A stretch of DNA of 5,300 nucleotides from Desulfobacteraceae bacterium (GTDB taxonomy: Bacteria > Desulfobacterota > DSM-4660 > Desulfatiglandales > Desulfatiglandaceae), in contig JAUUVE010000191.1 in the NCBI GenBank assembly GCA_030589715.1, positions 1-5,300 on the forward strand. Reading direction: 5' to 3'. Made by a program: the position numbers and the translations under genes. The notes under the pieces were generated by a model, which saw only the letters and a program-made list of their open reading frames with translations, was not told where the DNA came from and made no database searches. Numbering within the stretch: the stretch's first letter is position 1; each line of letters begins with the position of its first letter. Shown piece after piece: positions 1 to 5,300 of the stretch.

Positions 1-761
1 AACTGCAACAGGTTTTCCCGTGAGGCTGCCAGGTATCCTACCCGCAACCCTGTCATGGCGTATATCTTTGAAAAACTGTTGACCTGGATCACGTGATCCT
101 TGGCATCGGGAAAGGAGATGAGGCTTTTATGGCGAATGCCGTCATACACCAGGGATTCGTAAACCTCATCGGAGATTACCATGATGTTGCGGTTCTTGGC
201 GATCTGGACGATCCTCTGAAGGGTCTGCTCTGGATAGACACTTCCCGTTGGGTTGTTTGGACTCAAAACGATGATCGCCTTGGTCTTCGAGGTGATGGCC
301 TCTTCGATGGCAGAAGGATTTGGGATGAACCTCTCCTCGCTCTTCAGCTCCACAAACACGGGTTTGGCACCGGCAAGCTTTGCATTCACCAGATAGGGAG
401 GATAATAGGGGACCAAGATGATGATCTCATCTCCTGGATTTGCCATGGCCATTACTGCAATGTGGAGTCCTGCCTGGCCCCCGGCGGTGACCAGGAGCTC
501 ATCCTCCCAATCGTATTGGGACCCGTACTCTTTCTCGATCTTCTCCGCTATGAGCTGGCGCAGCTCCGGGATCCCCCGATCGGGCCCGTAATGGGTATTG
601 CCTTGATCGAGAGCCCTCTTGGCAGCCTCTATGATGTGTTTTGGCGTGATAAAGTCCGGCTCTCCCAAGTGTAAGTATATGCAGTCACCCCTCTTGGCTG
701 CAAGATCCCTGATGCTGTAAAAGGGGGACCGCTCGACCGAGAGGATTCTGTCTGCTAACAT
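1..761 (-). CDS. Fold-type I PLP-dependent aminotransferase (aspartate aminotransferase-like), 3' end outside window
   Basis: Translating the minus strand from the ATG at 761 gives an open frame of 253 codons that runs off the left edge with no stop. It is a class I/II aminotransferase, which moves an amino group between an amino acid and a 2-oxo acid in the cytoplasm using pyridoxal phosphate. Visible landmarks in order are LGEPDF (residues 32-37), TAGGQAG (92-98, cofactor phosphate region), SPNNPTG (167-173), ISDEVYESLVYDG (196-208, with D198 and Y201 expected to contact PLP) and SFSKIYAMTGLRVGY (229-243). K232 is the Schiff-base lysine and R240 the phosphate-contact arginine. The family is usually about 385-400 residues, so roughly a third is missing, including the C-terminal substrate-carboxylate arginine. 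The start is supported by AGGAG at 770-774, 8 nt upstream. It follows livK in the same direction, suggesting it acts on the imported substrate. The amino acid used (Asp, aromatic, branched-chain or other) cannot be assigned. Confidence 0.93.
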   Translation of the reverse strand, partial: MLADRILSVERSPFYSIRDLAAKRGDCIYLHLGEPDFITPKHIIEAAKRALDQGNTHYGPDRGIPELRQLIAEKIEKEYGSQYDWEDELLVTAGGQAGLHIAVMAMANPGDEIIILVPYYPPYLVNAKLAGAKPVFVELKSEERFIPNPSAIEEAITSKTKAIIVLSPNNPTGSVYPEQTLQRIVQIAKNRNIMVISDEVYESLVYDGIRHKSLISFPDAKDHVIQVNSFSKIYAMTGLRVGYLAASRENLLQ

Positions 762-787
762 GAAATTATCTCCTCTGAGTGGTTAGT

Positions 788-815
788 TTTCCTGCCCCTG
801 TTAGGGGGCAGGAAA
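788..815 (-). other. Perfect 11-bp intercistronic stem-loop between livK and the aminotransferase
   Basis: The arms TTTCCTGCCCC (788-798) and GGGGCAGGAAA (805-815) are exact inverted complements around a 6-nt loop. The element lies 11 bp past the livK stop codon and upstream of the aminotransferase ribosome site (770-774). On the minus strand the stem is followed by AAAACTAACC, not a T-run, so it is not a canonical intrinsic terminator for the operon. More likely roles are 3' stabilisation of the livK message, an RNA processing boundary, or partial attenuation. The stem is seen directly; the role is inferred. Confidence 0.7.
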
Positions 816-826
816 GTTTTAAAGTC

Positions 827-2050
827 CTATTCGTGGATGAACCATTTGCCATCTTTTATCTCTGCCACAAAGGCCGGTTTATCTGCGTCACCGGCATCAT
901 TAAAGGCCACCGGTCCCACAATGCCCCTGTAGTCCTTGCTCGTGCTCAAGCCCTTCATGATCTTTTCTCGATCCTTTGCCAGGTCTTGGGGCCTGTTGGT
1001 AACACCCATTTTCTCGATCGCGTATTTGATGAAGTAGATCGCATCGTATACATTGTTATCGTACATAACCGGCTCAGGAGGATCAAACCCCTTGGCCTTT
1101 GCCCTCTTGACGAATTCAGTGACGAACTTCGTGGGGGCAATAGAGTGGTGGAAGGTACAGGGCGCAAAGGTCCCTTCGGCAGCCTTTCCACCTCTCTTTG
1201 GAAAATACTCGTTAATAAAGGGGCTCCCTCCAACAATGGGCTGGCTTAACCCCTGGCGGCGGAGCTCTTTAACAAAGGTGACAGCATCGAAATAGAGTCC
1301 GCCAAAGGCGATGCCATCAAAATCCATTCCCTTCAGCTTGGTGACCTGTGGCGAGAAGTCGAAATCTTTGATCTGAAAGGTGATATAGTTCCCCTCATTG
1401 ACGATAGTGACTCCCATTTTCTTGAACACGGTGGGCAGCACCTTGGAGCCGAGGATAAGTCCGATGGCGTCCTTGATATCGTGTACAACAGCTACTCTCT
1501 TGATATTGTACTCCTGGATGAATCCCTTTACAGCCACCTTTCCCAGCTTGATCTCATCGATGGTATTTCTGAAGGCATAGGGCCTGTGGGGCTTGGACAA
1601 ACCCGGCTTGGATGAGGCCTGGGAAATCATCGAGATCCCGATCTTATTTCCCACGGGGAAGGCCACCTCGCACTCAGAACTGGAGAAAGGCCCCAATATG
1701 GCCAGCACCTTATCATCTTCAGCCAGCTTACGGACTGTCCGTGTGGCCTCCATGGGCTTGCTTGCAGTATCGTGAATGATTATCCTCAGGGGAACCCCTT
1801 TGATACCGCCGGCTGCATTGATCTCCTCAATGGCCATCTGAGCAGCGATCGCATTCTTGGATGTCCAGTCGCGCCATGTGCCTGTTAGACCCCATGCCGC
1901 GCCGATCCGAACCTCCTTTCCGGCAAGCTTGGATTCAGCTCTTGCGGCGTGAAAAGGGTAGATGAAGGTGATGACTCCCAAACACAACAAAATCGTTAAG
2001 GATAAAACCAGTTCCCAGCCACTTCTTGAACGAACTTTGGATCTTTTCAT
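827..2050 (-). CDS. livK: Periplasmic substrate-binding protein of LIV/HAAT-type ABC transporter
   Basis: This is a 407-residue type I periplasmic binding protein (Peripla_BP_6, LivJ/LivK family) that captures the solute and delivers it to LivHM. The ATG at 2050 is chosen over an in-frame TTG at 2083 because AAGGAGG (2059-2065) sits 8 nt upstream and because it puts a basic n-region first. Residues 1-38 form a Sec signal peptide: K/R-rich start, hydrophobic core about 14-31, probable cleavage after the ARA ending at A38. C23 is not in a lipobox, so the mature protein should be soluble. Family features are KEVRIGAAWGLTGTW (45-59), MAIEEINAAGGIKG (72-85), the first-lobe loop AILGPFSSSE (117-126, likely ligand contacts) and YDAIYFIKYAIEKMG (335-349). 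Length is typical. It lies downstream of the permease and ATPase genes rather than first, and is flanked by potential hairpins. The ligand may be Leu/Ile/Val, another amino acid, an amide or an aromatic acid; sequence alone does not decide. Confidence 0.93.
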   Translation of the reverse strand: MKRSKVRSRSGWELVLSLTILLCLGVITFIYPFHAARAESKLAGKEVRIGAAWGLTGTWRDWTSKNAIAAQMAIEEINAAGGIKGVPLRIIIHDTASKPMEATRTVRKLAEDDKVLAILGPFSSSECEVAFPVGNKIGISMISQASSKPGLSKPHRPYAFRNTIDEIKLGKVAVKGFIQEYNIKRVAVVHDIKDAIGLILGSKVLPTVFKKMGVTIVNEGNYITFQIKDFDFSPQVTKLKGMDFDGIAFGGLYFDAVTFVKELRRQGLSQPIVGGSPFINEYFPKRGGKAAEGTFAPCTFHHSIAPTKFVTEFVKRAKAKGFDPPEPVMYDNNVYDAIYFIKYAIEKMGVTNRPQDLAKDREKIMKGLSTSKDYRGIVGPVAFNDAGDADKPAFVAEIKDGKWFIHE

Positions 2051-2058
2051 AGCTTCTC

Positions 2059-2065
2059 CCTCCTT
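2059..2065 (-). promoter_or_regulatory. Strong ribosome binding site deciding the livK start
   Basis: The minus strand reads AAGGAGG here, followed by an 8-nt spacer and ATG at 2050. It is preceded by a run of A residues (to 2070), which favours an unstructured initiation region. This site supports the ATG at 2050 rather than the upstream in-frame TTG at 2083, which has no comparable site. Confidence 0.85.
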
Positions 2066-2072
2066 TTTTTGT

Positions 2073-2095
2073 CGCAGAGGCAAACAAGCCCTGCG
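2073..2095 (-). other. Possible stem-loop in the livK leader
   Basis: The segments 2073-2079 (cgcagag) and 2089-2095 (ccctgcg) can pair as a 7-bp stem including one G-U wobble on the minus-strand RNA, with a 9-nt loop. It ends just before the A-run and ribosome site of livK, leaving that site exposed. On the minus strand it is followed by A residues, not T, so it is not a terminator. It could protect the 5' end of a processed livK transcript. A stem of this size may also arise by chance. Confidence 0.4.
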
Positions 2096-2126
2096 TCCTA
2101 TAGGGTTTTAGAGGATCAATTAACGG

Positions 2127-2162
2127 CCTGGGAGATATGAGCCCCGTTCTTACCCTCCCAGG
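2127..2162 (-). other. 8-bp inverted repeat enclosing the livF stop codon
   Basis: CCTGGGAG (2127-2134) and CTCCCAGG (2155-2162) are perfect inverted complements separated by 20 nt. The livF TAA (2150-2152) lies in the loop. On the minus strand the stem is followed by GCCGTTAATTG, without a T-run, so a canonical rho-independent terminator is unlikely. It may limit 3' exonuclease decay of the upstream livHMGF message or mark a processing site before livK. The repeat is certain; a function is inferred. Confidence 0.5.
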
Positions 2163-2854
2163 TATGCCTCACGGAGTTCCTTACTGCCCAAAAGGTTCTG
2201 GGCAGTGTCGGACATCACGATCATGCCTGTTTCCATTACGTACCCCCGGTCGGCCAACTGAAGGGCCTTTTGCGCATTCTGCTCAACAAGAAAAATGGTG
2301 ATTCCCGATTGATGCAGATCGGTGATGATGGAAAAGATATCCCTGACCAAAAGGGGTGACAACCCTAACGAAGGCTCATCTAACATGAGGAGCCTTGGTC
2401 GAGAAAGCAGTGCCCTGCCGATTGCCAGCATCTGTTGCTCGCCCCCTGAAAGGACATTTGCCGATAGATCCTTTCGAGCTGCAAGGACCGGGTAGTGGCT
2501 GAAGACGTTTTCCAGGTCTGTCTTGATGGCCGATTGATCCGATCGTGCATAAGCCCCCATCAACAGATTTTCATAGACCGTCATCCTTTGCAAGATACAA
2601 CGCCCTTCAGGCACAAGGACCAGACCTTGTTTCACCCTGGCCGTGGGTGACTTGCGATCGATGCGAGCCCCTTGATACTCGATGGTCCCAGCACTTGGCG
2701 AAAGGATCCCGCAGAGCGTCTTCATCAGGGTAGACTTCCCTGCTCCATTGGCCCCGATAAGGGTAACGATCTCCCCCTGTTCGATCTCCAGGGATACGCC
2801 TCTTAAGACCTGGATACTGCCATAGCCTGCTTTCAGGTTCAGGATTTTAAGCAA
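2150..2854 (-). CDS. livF: LIV/HAAT-type ABC transporter ATP-binding protein LivF
   Basis: This 234-residue protein is one of the two cytoplasmic ATPases that drive the importer, expected to pair with LivG beneath LivH/LivM. Motifs in order are Walker A GANGAGKS (34-41, K40), the LivF-type VPEGR (81-85) where other ABC proteins have the Q-loop, signature LSGGEQ (135-140), Walker B LLMLDEP (155-161, catalytic E160) and D-loop SLGLSP (162-167). The usual switch histidine is replaced by Q192 in VEQNA, which is normal for LivF and helps separate it from LivG. Length matches the family (about 233-240). The start is TTG at 2854, directly after the livG TAG (2855-2857), with AAGGAGG at 2860-2866 and a 5-nt spacer. 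No gap separates the two genes, which implies translational coupling. The segment RCILQRMTV (85-93) differs slightly from the common R-FP-MTV pattern, with Q89 in place of proline. Confidence 0.96.
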   Translation of the reverse strand: MLKILNLKAGYGSIQVLRGVSLEIEQGEIVTLIGANGAGKSTLMKTLCGILSPSAGTIEYQGARIDRKSPTARVKQGLVLVPEGRCILQRMTVYENLLMGAYARSDQSAIKTDLENVFSHYPVLAARKDLSANVLSGGEQQMLAIGRALLSRPRLLMLDEPSLGLSPLLVRDIFSIITDLHQSGITIFLVEQNAQKALQLADRGYVMETGMIVMSDTAQNLLGSKELREAYLGG

Positions 2855-3616
2855 CTATTCCTCCTTGCCGAGGTAAGCCTCCAGGACTTCCTCGTTCTGA
2901 CGAATCTCCATAGGTGTGCCCTCGGCTATCTTCCGACCGAAGTTCAAGACAACGATATGATCACATACCCCCATCACCACCCTCATATCATGTTCGATCA
3001 CCAGAATGGTGATCCCAAGGTCATGGATCTTGGATATGACGCTCAGCAACTCCTCTGTCTCCCGAATGTTCATCCCAGCCGAAGGCTCATCGAGCAAAAG
3101 AAGTTTGGGCTGTGCAGCTATAGCCCTGGCGATCTCGACCTTTCTTTGGCTTCCATAAGGAAGGGTCACCGCCTTTCGGTCTCTCACTTCCCAAAGTCCC
3201 AGTATTCTCAAGGCCTCCTCTGCCTGAGCCCTGAGAGCTAAGCCTTGAGTTCGTCGAATAGGGAAGATTTCCCCGATCCGGGATCGGGATAAGAAGTTCT
3301 GACCGATGAGAACATGTTCCCAGGTAGACATGCTCGGAAAGAGGCGTATGGTCTGAAAGGTCCTGCTTATCCCCAACCGGGCAATGCGATAAGGCTTCAG
3401 TGGGGTCAGATCCACATCGTCCAGAAGGATCGAACCACTGGTGCAGGGATAGACACCGGTGATCAGGTTAAAAATGGTGGTCTTTCCCGCCCCATTAGGC
3501 CCTATAAGACCATAGATATAGCCTTCGGAGATCTTCAGGCTGAGATTATCGACGGCCGAAAGTCCCCCAAATTTCTTGTAGGTCCCTTTCAGGGTGAGAA
3601 GTGGGGTGTCTTTCAA
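2855..3616 (-). CDS. livG: LIV/HAAT-type ABC transporter ATP-binding protein LivG
   Basis: This 253-residue ATPase is the partner of LivF. Motifs in order are Walker A GPNGAGKT (39-46, K45), Q-loop in SRTFQTIRLF (Q88), signature LPYGSQRK (152-159, the LivG form of LSGGQ), Walker B KLLLLDEP (171-178, E177) and switch histidine H209 in VIEHD. The longer stretch between Q-loop and signature, and the C-terminal EVLEAYLG (243-250), are typical of LivG. The frame is open from a TTG at 3646, but the preferred start is the TTG at 3616. AGGAGG lies 5 nt upstream (3622-3627), this TTG overlaps the livM stop as TTGA, and the resulting length fits the roughly 255-residue family. The 3646 TTG has no visible ribosome site. 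The gene sits between livM and livF in one transcription unit. Confidence 0.96.
   Translation of the reverse strand: MKDTPLLTLKGTYKKFGGLSAVDNLSLKISEGYIYGLIGPNGAGKTTIFNLITGVYPCTSGSILLDDVDLTPLKPYRIARLGISRTFQTIRLFPSMSTWEHVLIGQNFLSRSRIGEIFPIRRTQGLALRAQAEEALRILGLWEVRDRKAVTLPYGSQRKVEIARAIAAQPKLLLLDEPSAGMNIRETEELLSVISKIHDLGITILVIEHDMRVVMGVCDHIVVLNFGRKIAEGTPMEIRQNEEVLEAYLGKEE
2860..2866 (-). promoter_or_regulatory. Ribosome binding site of livF inside the end of livG
   Basis: The minus strand reads AAGGAGG, followed by AATAG and the TTG start at 2854. The spacer includes the livG stop codon, so ribosomes ending livG are positioned on the livF start. It compensates for the weak TTG codon and fixes the start. 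Confidence 0.85.
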
Positions 3617-4473
3617 GGCTTCCTCCTCTTTAGGTACGGTATCCAAAAATCGATTCGAAGTATTTCTCGGGTAACAAGGCCTGAGGGTCTTGCGATCATG
3701 AGCCCAATAATCACGACCCCGAAGAAGGCACCTCGCCAGTCTTGCAAAAACCGCAGAAACTCAGGTAGCAGGGTAAAAATGCTTGCCCCTAACACTGGTC
3801 CCCAGTAGGTAAGCATCCCCCCCATGATCACATAGAGTGCTATGAAGATGGATTCCCATACATTGAAGAACTCAGGTTCGATGTAGAGGTAGTAATGGGC
3901 ATATAGACCACCTGCCACTCCACCGATAAATGCTCCAACGCCGAATGCAGCCACTTTGAGGAAAACGATATTGATCCCGATGAGTTCGCTGACTGTCTGG
4001 TCATCGTGGGTGGCCATCAAGGCAAGGCCCAAGCGCGAGCGAGAAAGAAAAAAGAAAAAGACCAGAGACAAGGCTACCCATCCCCAGATCCATGAGATCA
4101 AAATAGGGACATCCCCGATGCCCCGAAATCCATAAGCCCCCCCTGTCAAGGTCTGGAGGAAATTCATAAAGAAATTCCTCACAATCTCTCCAAAGCAGAG
4201 GGTGGCCATTGCCAGAAAGATCCCCTTTAACCGTAAGGCAGGGAAGCCAAAGAGCACGCCGATGATCGCTGCAGCGATTCCCCCTATGATCAACGATGGA
4301 AACAGGGGGAGATGGACATGAACGGTCAGCATGGCGGATACATAGGCACCTATGGCCATAAAACCTGCATTTCCGATTGAAAGCTGTCCTGTGGCCATGG
4401 GGCAATAGACGCTCAAGGCAAGCAGGATATTGATGCCCAGGCTGGAGAAGAGATCTAACTGATAACTACTCAT
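3613..4473 (-). CDS. livM: LIV/HAAT-type ABC transporter permease LivM
   Basis: This 286-residue inner-membrane permease forms the translocation channel with LivH. Hydrophobic segments are visible at about 13-28, 37-53, 59-78, 85-105, 125-143, 172-196, 208-235 and 247-262. Family landmarks are ATGQLSIGNAGFMAIGAY (27-44), PALRLKGIFLAMATLCFGEI (78-97), the cytoplasmic coupling loop SRLGLALMATHDDQTVSELIGIN (146-168) and IMGGMLTYWGPVLGA (216-230). It ends in a basic tail, LKRRKP. The ATG at 4473 is chosen because it starts 2 bp after the livH stop with AAAGGA at 4481-4486 and a 7-nt spacer. The frame stays open further upstream to 4992, but that extension lies antiphase within livH and encodes Cys/Arg/His-rich sequence unlike a permease. 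At 286 residues it is a short LivM without the extra N-terminal helix of longer relatives such as the E. coli protein. Its stop overlaps the livG start. Confidence 0.95.
   Translation of the reverse strand: MSSYQLDLFSSLGINILLALSVYCPMATGQLSIGNAGFMAIGAYVSAMLTVHVHLPLFPSLIIGGIAAAIIGVLFGFPALRLKGIFLAMATLCFGEIVRNFFMNFLQTLTGGAYGFRGIGDVPILISWIWGWVALSLVFFFFLSRSRLGLALMATHDDQTVSELIGINIVFLKVAAFGVGAFIGGVAGGLYAHYYLYIEPEFFNVWESIFIALYVIMGGMLTYWGPVLGASIFTLLPEFLRFLQDWRGAFFGVVIIGLMIARPSGLVTREILRIDFWIPYLKRRKP
3622..3627 (-). promoter_or_regulatory. Ribosome binding site of livG inside the end of livM
   Basis: AGGAGG on the minus strand, followed by AAGCC and the TTG at 3616 whose last bases share a TTGA overlap with the livM TGA (3613-3615). 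This arrangement decides the livG start in favour of 3616 over the in-frame TTG at 3646 and indicates coupled translation. Confidence 0.85.
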
Positions 4474-4475
4474 GA

Positions 4476-5300
4476 TCAGATCCTTTCCTTCTCTGGCTGT
4501 ATCACGCCGAGGATACCCTGTGGCCGGAGCAAAAGGGCGAGAAACACGAGACCATACACCGCAAAATCCCTTGCTGAAGATCCGATATAGGCCACGCTCA
4601 GGACCTCTATGATACCGATGAACATTCCTCCTACGATCGCTCCCCTGACATTTCCCATGCCTCCCACGATCATTGAAGCGATCCCCTTGATGCCCGGGTC
4701 CATACCCATAAAAGGCGAGACAATCGAAAAGCTCAGCCCGAAGAGGATCCCGCCTGCTCCGGCAATAGCCCCGGACCCAAAGAAGGTCATCAGGATGATG
4801 AGCCTGGAGTCCACCCCCAGGATGCTGGCGGTCTCCAAGTTCTCTGCAACTGCACGCATCCCCCGGCCGAGCCTGGTGCGCTGGATGAAGAGGTCTAAGG
4901 CGACCATCAGGCAAACAGCAAAAGCCAGGATAACGAGCTGGGTCGATGAGATCAGAACAGGTCCAATGTGAAAATTGATAGGCTCCATCCATTGGGGAAA
5001 CTGAGCGCGCTCTGATCCCCAGATATTCACGGCCACGTTTTGAAAGAAGATGGAGAAACCAATAGTGCTCACTAAGGGAACCAGGGGTGGTGCATTCCGA
5101 AGGGGTTTGAAGGAAAACCGCTCAATAACCAGGCAGGCAATCCCTGTGCAGATCATAGCCAGGGGAAGGGCCACAGAAAGAGGGAGGCCCATATGTACAA
5201 AGGTCAGCCCGAAGATGGCCCCGAGCATAAATACCTCGCCAATGGCAAAGTTGAACATGTTCAAGACGCCCAGGAGCAAAGTAAAGGCGATGGCAATCAT
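4476..5300 (-). CDS. livH: LIV/HAAT-type ABC transporter permease LivH, 5' end outside window
   Basis: The frame is open for 274 codons from the right edge to the TGA at 4476-4478. It encodes the second inner-membrane channel subunit. The sequence at the edge (MIAIAFTLLLGVLNMFNFAIGEVFMLGA) aligns by eye with the interior of LivH, so the ATG at 5300 is probably an internal methionine. Roughly 15-20 N-terminal residues, the true start and any operon promoter lie beyond the window. Landmarks are NMFNFAIGEVFMLGA (14-28), ERFSFKPLRNAPPLVPLVSTIG (60-81), the coupling loop TRLGRGMRAVAENLETASILGV (142-163), SMIVGGMGNVRGAIVGG (209-225) and LLRPQGILG (257-265). Multiple hydrophobic segments cover most of the length. 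Position 20 is Ile where most relatives have His or Gln in the NFAHG-type motif. Total length would be about 290, normal for LivH. It leads directly into livM with a 2-bp gap. Confidence 0.95.
   Translation of the reverse strand: MIAIAFTLLLGVLNMFNFAIGEVFMLGAIFGLTFVHMGLPLSVALPLAMICTGIACLVIERFSFKPLRNAPPLVPLVSTIGFSIFFQNVAVNIWGSERAQFPQWMEPINFHIGPVLISSTQLVILAFAVCLMVALDLFIQRTRLGRGMRAVAENLETASILGVDSRLIILMTFFGSGAIAGAGGILFGLSFSIVSPFMGMDPGIKGIASMIVGGMGNVRGAIVGGMFIGIIEVLSVAYIGSSARDFAVYGLVFLALLLRPQGILGVIQPEKERI

Noticed and set aside
93..674. 193-codon plus-strand open frame
   Set aside because: It is antisense to the aminotransferase, whose minus-strand frame carries all family motifs. The plus-strand product shows no recognisable domain.
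788..820. Rho-independent terminator on the plus strand (hairpin followed by GTTTT)
   Set aside because: No plus-strand gene ends here, and the T-run after the stem is short and interrupted.
779..1295. Plus-strand and other minus-frame open frames over the 3' part of livK
   Set aside because: They are shadows of the livK coding sequence with no recognisable motifs or convincing ribosome sites.
1970..1990. Lipobox at C23 of the binding protein
   Set aside because: The residues before the cysteine (ILLC) lack the small residues of a lipobox, and a better Sec cleavage site (ARA) follows at residue 38.
2051..2083. Upstream TTG start for livK at 2083
   Set aside because: It would place a charged MPLRQKKEGEA segment ahead of the signal peptide and has no good ribosome site. 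The ATG at 2050 has a strong one.
2096..2125. Possible sigma70 promoter for livK (TTGATC or TTAATT with TATAGG)
   Set aside because: TTGATC is only 11 bp from TATAGG. With 15-bp spacing the -35 would be TTAATT, matching the consensus at only 3 of 6 positions. Too weak to annotate.
4474..4992. In-frame N-terminal extension of livM giving a 459-residue protein
   Set aside because: The extension lies within livH in another frame and is Cys/Arg/His-rich without membrane segments. The ATG at 4473 has a ribosome site and conserved LivM sequence begins right after it.
1..5300. Novel defence, mobile or RNA-based system
   Set aside because: All long coding regions are accounted for by a standard amino-acid importer and an aminotransferase. 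No repeats, integrase/transposase, tRNA or CRISPR-like array is visible.

Overview
The window holds one gene cluster, read entirely on the minus strand (right to left). It is most of a branched-chain amino acid type (LIV/HAAT) ABC importer followed by an aminotransferase. Six genes are supported in transcription order: livH (permease, 5' end beyond the right edge), livM (permease), livG and livF (two ATPases), a periplasmic substrate-binding protein of the LivK/LivJ family, and a fold-type I PLP-dependent aminotransferase whose 3' end lies beyond the left edge. The aminotransferase covers positions 3-761 with no stop codon in the window.

The organism looks like a Gram-negative bacterium: the binding protein has a classical Sec signal peptide and no lipobox. 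Base composition is about half G+C, Shine-Dalgarno sites are strong AGGAGG types, and TTG starts are used. The liv protein sequences resemble those of Desulfobacterota (former Deltaproteobacteria) and neighbouring anaerobic lineages. That placement is an impression from family resemblance, not a test.

Region by region: 4476-5300 livH; 3613-4473 livM, 2 bp after livH; 2855-3616 livG, sharing a TTGA start/stop with livM; 2150-2854 livF, its TTG abutting the livG TAG. A 97-bp gap (2053-2149 side of livF to the livK start at 2050) carries two potential stem-loops and a strong ribosome site. Then come livK at 827-2050, a 65-bp gap with a perfect 11-bp stem-loop, and the aminotransferase. No gene-free stretch exceeds 300 bases.

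Together the genes encode a complete importer: LivK captures an amino acid or similar small carboxylate in the periplasm, LivH/LivM form the channel, and LivG/LivF hydrolyse ATP. The co-directional aminotransferase could remove or exchange the amino group of the imported substrate. The importer substrate cannot be read from sequence alone. I see no undescribed system, phage, mobile element, CRISPR array or RNA gene. The points worth a second look are the hairpins flanking livK, the TTG-start couplings, and the transporter-aminotransferase pairing.
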